Notes: generated by a model from the letters alone, not told the origin. A stretch of 64,000 bases of DNA from Diadema setosum (GCA_033980235.1 CM067075.1:12498292-12562291); one strand, 5' to 3'. Positions 24,850 through 38,439 are shown, numbered from the stretch's first letter. Translations and numbers: made by a program.

Positions 24850-27175
24850 GGTGAAAAGATACGATTGGATGAAGTAGGGACTGAATCGTAACTTTTCGGC
24901 ACTTCGAACAAACATTGTCACCTTTTAAGCCAATGAGAATGTTCGTTTATTCGAAAGACGTTCGTTCCTTTAAAAGACAACCAGGATTCCCAGGGCACAA
25001 AACGAAGGAAATGTGAGTTATTAGGAACCGCAAGGACGCGCCAGCATATCATATTTACTTTATTAACCTTAATCATTTATTTTTCCTGCTGAGGGCAGGA
25101 GAGGTCATTAGTGTTTGTCCATGAAATAATTGCCCTCTAATTTCCTCGCAGTAACTCACTATCCTGGCTACGATACACATTTAGCAGTAGGTGTTGTCCG
25201 TCCTGCCTGTTTGTATCAGAAATCAATGCCACGGATTTTTCCTTCAGTCCGTAAACTGACCGGATCGGCGCAATCAAAGGGAGGGGGTGAGAGCTGCGGG
25301 TGGCTAGTGGTTTGATAACATATCATAAGAAAATGGGGGGGGGGGGGAGATGAGCCGATAGAGGAAGTTTACTTCATGGTAACTAATGGAAACAACATCA
25401 ACAAAGATTCTAAAAGTGAAAAAACCTTAACGTAGATAGCTTAGGATTGGAACCGGTAAAATACAAAAGTTACTTCTGGGTTCCTCTTTGCGCATGAGCA
25501 GGAAAAGTTCATCAATAATAATTTTTGTTCCAAAAGGGCATGCTGGTTTATCAAATTACTGAGATAACCATCTGTGATATGATGATTATTCAAGTATAAT
25601 CCTTATAAATACGCTTATCAGCACATGCACCTGACCGCAAAAGTGACGTTTAGCAATATCAATAGAAATATATTGTTAATACATTCAAAGCAAAAAATAA
25701 TGAAATGGATGCTTTCCTTAGTGATATATTGATGGACCATTCTGGTCACTTGGTCTACCCAAGTTCATCCTTCGTTTAAACATGACTGATGCATCAGATA
25801 AATTGCTACGTCGGGGAAGCTTATATGCATTTGTCGCTTCGAGAACGGTTGAAGTGTCTAACCAACTGAGAAGAAAACGGAAAGGTTGTTTGTATCCATT
25901 TGGACATGAGCGAACTTTGAACTAGCTTATTACAATTTGAGCAATTAATCAGCCTAAGAGGGATAAGAGTTAAAGTGGCAACTGTCACGTAATCGTCATT
26001 TTCTTAGAAACCCATTCTCCGTCAGTCATGTTACAACCGTCACAGACGAATGTGGCGTTTTCTTGTGATCTAGCTACTCTACTTCAAACAAGATGAAAAT
26101 CACATCAGTTTGTTGGGTCATGAACAAAGTCAAAGACAGCTTGAAGGAAGAGAGCCTTCACTTTTTTTTTCTATTAACTATTTTTAATGGGGAAAGGGGG
26201 TAGCAAAGATTTACGACCTCCATGCTGTTTTCGTTGTTAAACCTGACGCGGTACCCGTCTTTTGTTATAGCGTGCTGGTTGTCATGATTTAATGTCATTA
26301 AGAACCAGAGTTTGCCAACATTGCTCATCTCGGGGAAATCACGAAACGCAAATCGAGGTACAAATCATCGCATGCGAAAGCAAGCAAAGCGACAGAGGGA
26401 GATACGTACGAGCAAGCGCGCGTAATAACGACACTATCTCCAATTATCGTTGCTGGCATAATAATGTCATCGTTAGCACTAATCAACGTCGCAGTGTCGA
26501 GTGCATTTGAGAAAGACTGGAAAGAGGCGCGGGGCAAGTCGCGTGCATGCTGTTGTTGGCTTACGCCCGCCATACGACTGCCATCCCCTGCGTCCATCAC
26601 GACAGAGAAGAACCCCTCTGAAAGCTAATCCGTGAGTTTCACTATGGAAGCTATCATTCGCGCTCCAATATCTGCGCCAGATGGAAAGCTCATCGGAGAG
26701 ACATCTTCGACATAGCAAGTGGTTTTCTGATTACTCGACAGGCTCACTATATTCGGCGTCACATTAGACACACATAGTATGCTCTCTTAGGAAATAGCCG
26801 GTAACGCTCAGTGCCCAGGAATATATGCATCTTGTTGTATTTTGTTTCGTCCTTGGGGAATCAACGGTGCATGCCATTGCGATACCGTTTATGCAGAACG
26901 TAAACGAAGAAGAAAAAAAGTAGTTTGCAACGTACATGTTCAATTTCAAGAACTTGTAGAACAACTGCTATAAAAAATAACAGAATTAAAAAAAAAAGAC
27001 TATGCAACGCCCACTCCCCTTTCACAACTGTGTCATTTGCCTTACTTGTTTTCTTTACGGTTCTTCCTTCTAACAAAAAACATGCATATTGAATAAGGAT
27101 AGCAGGTAACTATGGTGTTATTAATGCTTAAAACGACGATTAAAGCAACTGATATCACTCCTTAAGGCCTATTAT

Positions 27176-27274
27176 GACGATGGCAATCATTATCATAAAT
27201 CATCGTCATCATCGTATCATTATCGTCATTATTATCTCCACTATCACCATTACCATCATCATTATTACTATCAA

Positions 27275-27312
<38 letters not shown>

Positions 27313-27345
27313 CCAATATCATCATCACGAAAATAATGATGATGA
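27176..27345 (+). repeat. (ATC)n microsatellite
   Basis: About 150 bp of ATC units with interruptions give Asp-rich and Ile-rich artefact frames. Confidence 0.9.
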
Positions 27346-30162
27346 GCATAACAATAATGATGGCATACAACACACACTAGCAAACATCCAATTTATAGCA
27401 GACATCATGGATCAAGGGATGCAGAGGTGATAAACTATCTTGTCCAAGAAAGTATATACGCGCGAGTAACGAGGTCCGAATCCGAGGCTTCATCTTTACA
27501 CAAACAATAATGACAATGAACGAAAAGTAATAAGGATGATAATGATATCCTTTTCAGCCTGCCTCCTTGCCAAAATGTGTTTGCCCAAATCGTTTTTGGA
27601 AGCTTTAACAAAGCAGCAGAGGAAGGAGTATAACTTTAAAATCATGATACATGTAGTTTAGTATCAAGTAGTCGTGTTACCCAGAACAATTGTTCCCCGT
27701 CAATTTCTTTTGGATGCCAAACGAATGACGTGACAGGATTATGTTGCTTTGGCAACGTTTATCATGATGACAATGACTTTCATTTTTTTTTTTTTTAGGT
27801 CGAACAGATTACTGAGTGAAGTTGCCCGTCAATCATGAAACCCAAGTTGCTATGTCCCTGTAGTTTGATCGCATCTTTTTGCAGTGAATTTTTCTTCACT
27901 TTTTTTTTCTTTTTTGATAGAGTTGAAAGACCCTGAAACTTATCCTCCTGGTTAGTCATTTAGTATGCGTGCTGGCAAAGGAAAATGTCATATCTACAAG
28001 GTGACAGTGATAGTCAACGATAGTGAGTAAATGAAATTTTGTCTAGTTTTTTTTTTTGTGTGTGTTTACTTTTCTTATAAAACCTCAGTTGTCGAATCAT
28101 CGTTATTGTTTGCACAGAGAAAAGATGCGTAGTTTGGTGTCGTTAACAAAACATGTTCACCGGGGGACCTTGTCGTCTTGCTGTAGAATATTTAACCTTG
28201 ACACGTGCTTGAAGCCGTAAGTGAAAAATTACTCCACCAGTTCTTCTGTCTATATAGTTGACTCGAACATGTCGAATGATTAGACTGAAAGTTAGCAATT
28301 GGTAGGAGATATATGCTTTAAACTCAGGGAAAAAAGGGAAAAATCACGATATTCAAATCATTGTTAATATTTTCTCAAAGGAGATATGTTGGTCACGATG
28401 CTGTAGGTGATGATATAATTACGATATAATTGTGATGATATCACTGTTGTTTGTTATTACCCATCCGATGTGCAAACAGACTTCCATTTCGCATCTTTCT
28501 AAACTGAATAAAAAAGAATGAAGAATGTTAATGGAATCAACTGACTGCAGCTTTGTCAGAACTGAGAACATCAGATGACTTAGCTTTTTGGTTTGTTATT
28601 TTTTTTTTTTTTTAAATTCATGAAATTCTTCCGTCGAGATGTTTTTATTGCAACTGATTGACAGTTTTTTGTTTTTGTTTTTGTTTTGTTTTTTGCTTGG
28701 TTTTTGTTTGTAAGTGTCACTCTGTTGTTGTCTTTTGTTTTTGTTTTTTTTCAATTGTTATTATTACAAGGAACCGGATGTGCACACGCAGGGATTTTCC
28801 CATTAACACTGTCGTGTAGCTCTGCACTATCATATCTGTTTCATCCTCATGCCCTAAATATATATTTTTTTCTTTCTCTCCTTTAAAGTACATATGGGGC
28901 AAACATACTGTATACAATAATTGCAGGTATACTGGGATTTGATTAAGGGTATCATTAACATTTCTGGGCCATTTCCAATTTAGGTAATGATGGTTACGAT
29001 GCGTGTCACTTGTAAAAGGTCGTGATAGGAATTGATTTTTTAAACATTTGGTTATGTCGAGTTTATAATAATATTGATGAGGATTGACTAACGAAAGTAA
29101 ATCTCCAGTCAATGTCTCCCGTGCATGCATTGACTGCGATGTCATTTGTTCATGATGTGTGTCTGTTATGAATCAGTGTATCGTCATAAGAGCACAGGTT
29201 GGAGAATTTCCAGATTGAAGAAGATGCATCACAAAGAAAAACTATCCAGTTACTACACTATACCCTTCAGCCGTCACGTAACCTCAAACGATCCTGGAAA
29301 TCATGCCAAATCGCTGCAAAACAAGGTGGAGTGGCAGTAATATTGTTGTTTATAGGGGCAGTATCATCTTTCTGTAGGTTACTGGGTCACGATGAAAACA
29401 CAGGCACAGAAATGAAATGTAAAAATCCACCCATCTGTTCTCCGGCTTTTATCAAATCCTTCGCTTCTCTTGCATGTTTTGCTCCATTCATTTAAGCCAA
29501 CTTGAGCATGAGGTAAAAGATCAAATTCAGAGGAAGTAGAATGAAAACTATACACAGCCTAACTAACACATGTTATCGCATTCAATCGAATGTTCAAGGA
29601 TATCATTTAGCTATATCTCCCCTATCAAACGAAACGGCGGAAAGAAAAAAAAAACATGATTGGTAGACAGGTCAAGAGCTAGAGTAAAGTGTTCAAATAT
29701 CAAGGGGATTTGCTTTTCTCGTTCCGAGCCTGTGAGGTCAGGTGTCACACGCACGTACATTTGTAGTTCTGTTAGGGGGTCAATGAAGTCTTTATTAGAG
29801 TCTGGTGAAGAAGGTCACCACCATTGAATTTCTCAGGATATGTTCAACCGATGTCATTACATTCTCTGTATTTCAGACAGTTTTAAGATTTTTAGCATTT
29901 AAGCATACTTAAAAGTCGTAGTTTAGGTGTGGGCGACCATTATGTGAAACGTGGTTCCATTAGATTAAACTGCCGGCTTTGACACTGAGAATGAGAGGGA
30001 GAGAGAGAAGGAGAGATAAGTGAGGGAGAAATAATTTGAAAGGAACGAACAGTTATGTCTTTGTTTCGTTTATCATATGAATCTAGTTTTGATATTCTTC
30101 TCAAATTAAAGTGCAATGATTCTTTGTTTCTTTTTTCTAAAGAATAGGACAATCCAAAACTA

Positions 30163-30163
30163 T

Positions 30164-30195
<32 letters not shown>
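30163..30195 (+). repeat. (CAG)10 microsatellite
   Basis: Ten CAG units in intron 1 are flanked by ordinary AT-rich DNA. On the minus strand they read as polyalanine in one frame. They are non-coding here. Confidence 0.9.
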
Positions 30196-30196
<1 letters not shown>

Positions 30197-31162
30197 GCAG
30201 CAACTACGGCAAGATCAAATGAGTGGTGAACATAAAACAAGAACAGCTAGGAGATTGAGAGAAAAAAAAAAGGCCTACAGCATACGTTTAATTTTCAGAT
30301 TCTGAGCAAAATATAAAAAAGTAGAGAAACATCGATAACGCGTGTGTTTTTGTTTTTTTTCAACTTCATTACTCATAATGATATATCGCAGCGAAAGAAA
30401 ACGCAAATTATTTCATGGGATAGAACTACGAAATAATAACTTAAACCAAAAGCTGTAATTGATACTTTTGTTTTCTTCCGTCATTCCGGCAGGATTCATA
30501 GCTTATTTTCATATTATTTTTTGTCCGTGTGCGTGGAAAAGGAGTAATGATGCATTGCCGTATATAGGTGGAGGATACTGCGTGAAATGACACCAAAATG
30601 TCATTCAAACGTGCATCCGGGATAAAGCGTGAGCGTTTGGTAGATCTTTGGCAGAGTGGTACTTTGTGAATAGTGCATGGCATGAACTTACAGTAATACT
30701 GATATGAGATATCTGATACATGTCTAAGAAAAGTATACAATGTATGATTTTATACGTAAAAATAAAGAAAAATTTGAAACCTAGCTATATACGTCCGCTG
30801 CATAATAATCCTCTTTTCACACATTATCATATAACATTTGTGACGATAACATGACACCTAGATAGTAATAGTGTATGTATGTAAGTAAAAAAGTGTCATG
30901 TTTCTGGTTGAAACCATTCCTAGGCTCTGTTTGTTTTCAATACGTTAAAAGACGTTAATGAATGTCAGTTTCAACGAATTGCCTCATATTTTAACACGGA
31001 CATTAATATGTCTGCAGGCGACTAATGCATACAGTTTAGCACTATAATACAGAGAAACTGGACGTTATGTGCTCTGAATAACTTCTTCATAATTATGAAA
31101 ATTTGATTGAATTTGGTAGAGCTGAATTAAAAAAAAATGCACTGGGGTATTTGTGCCTTTAA

Positions 31163-31544
31163 AGGGATGGTACAGTATTGGTGGAGATGAGAATTGGGCT
31201 TTTAACTTTTTGCGAGATACCAAGAAAACACTTATGATGTAGTACAGAGCATACCATTTTAAGAGGAATTCAATGTTTATTTGATGAAAATCGTGTTTGG
31301 AATGACTGAAACATCCAAAAACAAAGTAAAACAAAGCGATCGTAATAAAGTGTGCGTCCCACACTTTATTAGAATCGCTCTTTTTTGGATATTTCAGCCA
31401 TTTCAAAACCAATTTTCATCAAATAAACGTTGAATTCCTCATAAAATTACATGCTCTTTCATATTTCATCAGAGGTTTCTCATTATCTCACCAAAAAATG
31501 TTAGAAACCTGAAATTAGGTCTAAACCAAAACTATACGATCCCT
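31163..31544. mobile_element. 382-bp fold-back element with intact TTAA sites
   Basis: TTAA flanks AGGGATGGTACAGT on the left and ATACGATCCCT on the right. The arms mirror, including GAGGAATTCAATGTTTATTT against AATAAACGTTGAATTCCTC. The centre is a perfect hairpin, AAAGTGTGCGTCCCACACTTT. It is the best-preserved member of the family with 12120 and 22112. Confidence 0.85.
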
Positions 31545-32460
31545 TTAACGTCCGTAATGATTAGTTCCTCGAGGGTCAGTCGTGTATTGTCACATACAGG
31601 GCAAATAGCTCTTCAGGATGTTATTGAAATGACCAAAAATTCCGGCCTTCCGGCCACCGATGGTCTTCGATTGGGGATGACGCATTGCAGACACGTACAA
31701 TCTGACAGGACAAGGGGATAGGATCGTTTAAGTGTCGTCAAGGAAAGTGGTAAAAAAGATGAAACAGGACGAAGAACAAGAAGAAGTAGCGATTATTAAA
31801 AGTCCTGGGGAAGGAATGTCTCGTTGAGGTGCCGTGACAGTCGCGCTGTCTCACACGCAGTTCCCACTGTGAGGTTTCCTATGAGTAAATGTACTGAACA
31901 GCCCGCTTGCCGACATACTGACATATGGTTAGCCAGGTACGTTCTTCACGAGTCATATTGCCTCGTGTCTACGGCAAGGGTAGTGTTACTGTTATGTATT
32001 GTAATATATCTGTATAATAACATATGAATACTTTCAAACTGTGAAATAAAAAGGACTCTGAGTTCATGTCATTTCACATACAGTAATTTGCTATCTACAG
32101 CTGATCTACGTAGCAAAGGTTACGTAAGATATATGATATTAGGTAGCAATGAAAATAAGTGAAAGACCTCTGAGATATAATATTGCGCATGTATACTTAA
32201 ATAGTTATCAAAACAAATCATTGGTGTGAGAGGCCTTTGATTGTTCTTGTGTATGCGTGTGTGCTTGTGTGTGTGTATTTATGTTTGTATGTGTGTACAT
32301 GAAGTTCAAATAAGGAAAATCATAAACAAGAATAAAGTGTCTCTGTGCGTACAGTTTCTATTGTGTGTTCATGTGTTAGTGTTTTGTTGGATTGAGTGGC
32401 TGTATTTTGATAGTAATGAGAGGGTATTCGACTTTACAAAATACTTTGTAATTTTGTTTG

Positions 32461-32486
32461 GTTTTTTTTTTTTTTTTTTTTTGGGT
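32461..32486 (+). repeat. Poly(T) followed by GGGTGTGTG
   Basis: About 21 T are followed by G-rich GT sequence, with the same T-then-G polarity as the other junctions. Confidence 0.7.
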
Positions 32487-33533
32487 GTGTGTATCTACAT
32501 CTGTGGCTGCGAGCGTAGGCGTGTGTGTTTGATAATGTACTTATCACTGCTAATGAAGGGATGTGATTTCCGCCAACACTGGCCAAGAAAAATCTTGACC
32601 CATATGCATGTTTGAATGGACGTATCCTCAATAATGGTGTTAAGAAATGCGATTAATCCATATTCAGCACTGTGGAAATATTATGCAGATCGCAGTGATT
32701 GTACTCTAATTAAATCAAACATTATCGCAATGTCATAACCACAACAAAACAAGAATAAGTATGAATACCAGTGTGTACTATTAGCAAACATAGAAAAAGG
32801 CCTACATGTCTTTGTACAAGGCCCAGTCAACGTGTGTAAAATGTAGATAACCGTTGCGATAGGCGGCCTACTCAGGAAGCAGTGGTCGGGGAAATGTAAC
32901 GTGGAAGCGTTGATATACGGACATGACCGAGGGGTGAAAAGTGCAAACCCTGGACGAATTTCTCTCTTGAGGGCTTGACATCTTGAGTCATGGCCAGCTG
33001 ATAAATGTTTATTTCTTTAATGCTGTCACCGGCGATTCGCTCTCACCCTCTCCTTGAATTTCATCTCCCGAACCACGCCCACGACCCTTTCTCCTCCCTG
33101 TCTCTCTTTCTCTCTTTCTTACTTTTTCTCTCAAATCGATCACTCCAGAGTCATTATCTAAACTCTGTGCTTGTGAATTGAATTCAAAACTTCCGAGTTG
33201 TGAACTTTACAGCATATAATTCAACATTATTTTTATATTTTTTATATTTTCCTTTCGGTCTCATTTTGTCTTTGTTTCTTCCCTTGCCCCTTTGGTCCTG
33301 GCTTGCATATATTTTCGAAGCTTGACGGAATTAACAGTACACAAATTAATGAAGTAAACAAACGAACAAACAAACAAACCTATGTCATGTTTAACAGCTG
33401 TTCTTTTGAAACAATGCAGAAGTCATAAATGACAGGACTGTCGAGGATGTTTCTATCTTCTTACCAAGTTACCGATTAACAGGAGAAACAGAGGTACTAG
33501 AATTACCATTATTCATCATTATGCATTTATACC

Positions 33534-33736
33534 GTATCCGGGCAATTACCCCGAGAGGGCAATTACCCCCCGGCCAATTACTGGTTGGTGGTAAGGTTAG
33601 AGTAGAGATTAGGGTTAGGGTTAGGTTTAGGGTTAGGAGTTTGGGTTAGGGTTAGGGTTAGGTTCAGGATTAGGATTACGATTAGGGCCAGGGGAAGGGT
33701 GCGGGGTAATTGCCCAAGGGGTAATTGCCCTAGACC
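33534..33736. mobile_element. 203-bp element with telomere-like core and 10-bp target repeat
   Basis: CATTTATACC occurs at 33524-33533 and again at 33737-33746, bracketing the element. The ends carry GGGCAATTACCCC twice on the left and its complement GGGGTAATTGCCC twice on the right. The interior is about 90 bp of TTAGGG and near-TTAGGG units. A 9-11 bp duplication is typical of Mutator-like elements. The TTAGGG core is therefore part of a transposon and not evidence of a chromosome end. Confidence 0.8.
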
Positions 33737-33746
33737 CATTTATACC

Positions 33747-34135
33747 CTCATCATCATCATCACTATCACTATCATTATTACCATCAGCAGCAGCAGCAGC
33801 AGCACATCACCATCACCATCATCACCATCACCATCACCATCACCGTCACCATCACCATCACCATCACCATCACCATCACCATCACCATCACCCTCATCAT
33901 CATCACCACCGCTATCATCATCACAATCACATCATCACCACCACCACCACCATCATCATTATCGTCATTGCCAATATCACCATCATCATCACCATCATCA
34001 CCATCATCATCAACATCTCCACCAGCATCATCACGATCATTATCATTATCATCATCATTATCATTATTATCATTATTGCCATTATCACTATCACCACGTC
34101 CTCCACAATCATTATCACCATCCATATCATCATCG
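33747..34135 (+). repeat. ~390-bp ATC/CACCAT microsatellite
   Basis: Long mixed arrays of TCA, CAG and CACCAT units begin directly at the target repeat of the preceding element. Open frames of up to 180 codons rich in His, Ser-Pro, Asp or Met are repeat translations. Confidence 0.95.
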
Positions 34136-35969
34136 GGAGTCAAGGACGTTATGGGGTTGGTGTTCATCTGCGCTTCTTACGTGGAGTGCTCGTGCTAATT
34201 ACCCTGATGCGAGTGCGTGTTTTGGTGTGCACGTGCATTGCCTGTAGGTTACGATCCCCGCATGAGCCTTTTTACACTCCAGGACTAATCATTGTGATCA
34301 TCTCTGATTCATGAATTTCCGTCATCTACACCGCGACCGCGAAGAGAGAAGAGCTCGATATTTTGATTCGATTAAAGTGAGAAACTACCCCGTGGTGAGT
34401 CACAGCGCCGATTCTACACCTGCCTTGGAAATCAAGAAGGAGAGAGAGAGAGAAAAAAAATAATGCTTGGGCATTCCATTAGAAGGTTAACGCACGCATC
34501 ATATTAAGGAATATACTATAGCTCAGAAAGTTATGGTTTATGAGGCATGGAACTCCCTTGGACGTAGGAATTGAATTCATACAGCAGATGTTGAGTTCAT
34601 ACATGCAAGATCTGATGATTGAGTTTTGTACTGAGCAGGCAAGGACCTTTACTCACTAATCTTACCGATTTCGGCTTTAGGTTCGAGACTACGCTAGTTA
34701 TCTATACAAGTCGCAATATTCCCCAAAGTGAACCTTCTTCAGTCAATGTTAAAAATGACTGGAGATAAATTAACGAATGCTAAGTCGAAGAGGAATAAAG
34801 ATTTTGATAAAATTTTGAAAACAAATTTAATGAAAGTTAATTGAAGCAGGGGTATCGCTTACAATCACGTTTTGTTGTTGTTTTATTTGGTCAGTTGATC
34901 ATAATCACATTCGTACTACAATTTTTCATCGACGTTTAAATTGTTAAGAATATAGAAATAAAAGAGAACACCCTTCGTGTCAGATTATGATAGATTGTTA
35001 TGGTTGTAGAAAAGATACCTTTATAGAGTGACAGTCATGTTGAGTGCTAAATTATTGACAAAAACCAAATCTATTCATGTACAGACAAATGGAAAGGGTG
35101 TGATATAACCATGCCATCATTACCTGATATGAGTTGCAAATGTTATTGTGAAGTATGATATATTATGTTTGTTTTTACTTATGATTTTACACAACATTCT
35201 TGTTTGCTCCCGATAATAGCTCATTTTTGTTCTTTTTCTTTTAATTATGTGTTGGTTTACCCGTCCAATGTAATAAAGATCATTTTGATCTTTATAAAGC
35301 ACACCTTATCATTCCCCTTTTGTAACATTTAAAATGAAAACAAAAAGGGAGTATGATGTAATGTTGTAATACCTGCTTTATGATGTATCTTATATATTTC
35401 AACGCATTTTATCGTTTTGATTGTTATTCTTGTGGCTATCAGTTCTGCGTTTGCTGATTCATCTCTTAGTGTGTTTTTTTCTTTTCGCCCTAGTTTATTA
35501 CTTGTTTTCTTGCTAAGCCCTTAAATAGATCATATTACGGCGATCAGACAAACGTTATCATGAAAGGAGATATCAGGATGCAGGTAGTTGACTCTCATGC
35601 TGGGAGTGATTTCTTGCTTTGTTTCGACTTATGTCCATCATCCTAAAGCTTGTGATTTTTCAGGTTCTTTAGCTCACAGAATATGTGTGCCACGTTTGAT
35701 TATATGATGCCATAATTATGATTGATTCAAGTTATTGTTCTCTGAAATTGCGTGACGCTGGAAACTGTTACGGGATTGATTTTAAATTGTCTTCTTTAGT
35801 TCAACATGAATACAGAGAAAAAACACACAGTCGGCAATCGTTAATCGTTCTTATATTCGTAGAACGCAATCTCTTAAAGGTGGTCCTCTGGTGGTGGTGG
35901 TTTTCTGGAAATCAGAAAATTGCAACATGAGACATGTCCATTAAAGCAATGATCCCCAACTATGCCAAA

Positions 35970-35987
35970 TTTATGATAATGATAATA

Positions 35988-36036
<49 letters not shown>

Positions 36037-36135
36037 TAATAATAATAATAATAACAATAATGATAATGATAATGTCCATGGTATTGATTATGATAATATT
36101 CAAAATATTCATAACAATAATAATGAAATGAATAA
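35970..36135 (+). repeat. (AAT)n microsatellite
   Basis: About 160 bp of AAT with GATAAT interruptions lies immediately upstream of a reverse-oriented SINE. Confidence 0.9.
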
Positions 36136-36214
36136 TGATATCAATAATAATATAAAAATGAATATCAAGATCTGTAAGGTCTTCATTATCCAGTGTTGCA
36201 ATACTTATTGTTCT

Positions 36215-36415
36215 ACCAATTCAATTCAATTTAATTCAAAATCGTAACCCTAGCATTGCCAGATACCCATTCGTACACCTGGGTCGAGAGGGACATGGTG
36301 GGCAAAAACGCCTTATCCAAGGACTTAAGCACTGAACGGGATTCGAACTCGGGACCTCCAATTGTTAGTCAGGAGTCATATTCACTATAACAGGCTTATA
36401 CAAGGCCTCGATGCG
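36215..36415 (-). mobile_element. tRNA-derived SINE, minus strand
   Basis: The minus strand reads a tRNA-type B box, GAGTTCGAATCCCG, followed by TTCAGTGCTTAAGTCCTTGG, a body with ACCATGTCCCTCTCGACCCA and GGGTATCTGGCAAT, and a tail of GAATTAAATTGAATTGAATT. It is the same family as the plus-strand copy at 45727. The A-box end is degraded. It is a retroposed element and not a tRNA gene. Confidence 0.75.
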
Positions 36416-36924
36416 CTGTCACCACCACTTACATTTTTCACTAAAGACATCTGATTTCAATTTGCTTCTTGATTGACCTCAAGGAAGAGAGAGTAATGAC
36501 GCGTAGATCTGCTCATCTAGTGAAACGCCTTTTCCAAATGTCATTCTCCTCTCACACTTGATACAACGCGAAACGTGAGGGTATGTACAGCTGTACGTAT
36601 GTAGCTTCTTCGGAAATATGGGATTCGAATACGAGATGCGTCATAATAAGGATTTGTATCACTCCGGGATAACTCCTTGATGTAATGTCGACATTTTTGT
36701 CGTGTTTCATCGAACTTTCCGTGAAAGAAGTACAACGCCTTAGTCATTGAGCTGAACTTTAGGTTAGAAAAACAACAACAGATGAACAAACTATAAAAAA
36801 CCAAGAGAACGAGGAAATTATTTCGGATCTCTTTTGTTATCACTCTGTCTATTATTAGGTCTTATTGCAGTTTGCGCGTACTATCTATAATACATTGCGA
36901 GAGAAATGATAATCGTATAGTTGT

Positions 36925-37035
36925 AGTAGTATAGTGGAGATAGTACCAGTAGTAGTAGTAGTAGAAGTAGTAGCAGTAGTATATAGGAGTAGTAGAAGAA
37001 GAAGCGTATAGTAGGAGTAGCAGCAACAGCAGCAG
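36925..37035 (+). repeat. (GTA)n microsatellite
   Basis: Interrupted GTA, GAA and CAG units occupy about 110 bp and directly abut the element at 37040. Confidence 0.85.
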
Positions 37036-37039
37036 TAAA

Positions 37040-37308
37040 CCCTACACGGGAAAGAGCACAGTGTTCCGTAGTGTATTTACAGTGTGGTCACATAGTAGGC
37101 TATGTGAAGACGCTCGAATGTAAAAGTGTGGAGATGATTTCACACTGTGGTTTGGTTTTCACAGAGTGTTCACATGGTAATTTCTGTGTCACACTGTGAA
37201 TTTATGACTCACAATGTGTTCACAATCTTTAAACGCTCGAATTTAACAGTGCGAAGAGATTTCACACTGTGTTCACAGTGTGTTTACACTGTGTTCTTTC
37301 CGGCAGGG
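37040..37308 (+). mobile_element. 269-bp MITE built of CACACTGTG motifs, copy 1
   Basis: The ends are CCCTACACGGGAAAGAGCAC and the mirror GTGTTCTTTCCGGCAGGG. The interior repeats CACACTGTG/CACAGTGTG in both orientations about ten times, with diagnostic blocks AAACGCTCGAATTTAACAGT and AGAGATTTCACACTGTG. The same blocks occur on the opposite strand at 59602-59890. There is no coding capacity. Confidence 0.75.
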
Positions 37309-38270
37309 AAAGAAGTGTGTAAGAGTAGTAGTATTGGACGTTGCAACCAAACTTCAGATTATACATAAATTTGAGTTTACGATATGACATGAAATTCAAA
37401 TCAGTGGAGACACAGACTTCACTAACTGATATTCAGTGGAAGATAAACTTGAAACTACGACGTGCAAGTATGCATAGACCTGTAATTATGAGAGAATGAA
37501 AGAGATCACAAGATTTACAGTTTAAGCTCACTGACGATTGATAACCCCGAAAGATAAAATGAAACTTAGATTAAAACGATTGGAAATTCAGCGTGGGGTA
37601 ATACGTCAGTTCTCAGAAAACAGCTTTAGTATTTAGGGTGTATTGAAGGTCATTGGTTCACTCTCTATTTTGAATACAAACCAGGAAAAAAAAAAGTGGA
37701 CCCAAAATTCCATGGCAACCATTACGAAGAGATAATCAGATTATCCGGAAATTTGGCGTGCGAACACTTTCCTCATGATTTAAAGCATCAAAATTGGTGC
37801 TGAATGTTTTGAAAAAGTATTTGTGAAGTTTTAAAGTAACCCTTCATGTGCCACATGATTAGAAAAGTTCACATTAGAAAAGACCTTCACACCTATGTGC
37901 TTTTGCAACTATAGGTCCATATAGAATTAATCCTTCAGGAAATTAAAAAAAGATCATTATATTGCCGACCCTGGACATATTTTCAGGTCTGCAGGAAATC
38001 GGCCTGTTTAACCTTGCATTGACTTTGTGGTGCAAAGTACTGTTTATGTAGTAAAACTGAGCAGAAAAAAATTAAACGCCTTTTCGATACACATACATTT
38101 CCATTCGGCATAGATGCCTTTGCCTCTTCTCGGCGTCCGGTTTCAAAGAGTCAATGTTTGGATTTGAAAATCTAGTTCGTTTTGACTTTAGGAAATTTTG
38201 TAAATGCGTTTTTTTTTTTGTTGCTATTTCAGTGTAGTGGTTATGACACACACCCAGATTTGCATATTTC

Positions 38271-38315
38271 TCTCTCTCTCTCTCTGTGTTCGCGGGGGGG
38301 GGGGGGGGGGAGGGG
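38271..38315 (+). repeat. (CT)n and poly(G)
   Basis: A CT run is followed, after a short spacer, by about nineteen G broken by one A. Confidence 0.85.
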
Positions 38316-38439
38316 GCTTTCCTACAGTGAATATTACGCGTTCACGATTGAATAGAATACCGTCTGTAATGATTGCATTTGATATGCAAACATATCAAGT
38401 TGTCGCGGTCATTTCTTCTTTCTAAGACCCATTTCTCTT

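Noticed and set aside
26292..26718. Overlapping frames on both strands in intron 1
   Set aside because: GC-richer DNA has fewer stops; no frame shows a known motif and the three frames conflict.
33590..33672. Interstitial telomere or fusion point
   Set aside because: The TTAGGG units lie inside an element with inverted ends and a 10-bp target repeat, so a transposon explains them better.
33699..34247. Long open frames rich in Ser-Pro, His or Asp
   Set aside because: They are translations of the ATC/CACCAT microsatellite in several frames and both strands; no codon structure or start context supports a gene.
36541..36843. 100-codon reverse frame with a hydrophobic start
   Set aside because: It looks superficially like a signal peptide, but the rest resembles nothing and there is no transcript-level signal to support it.
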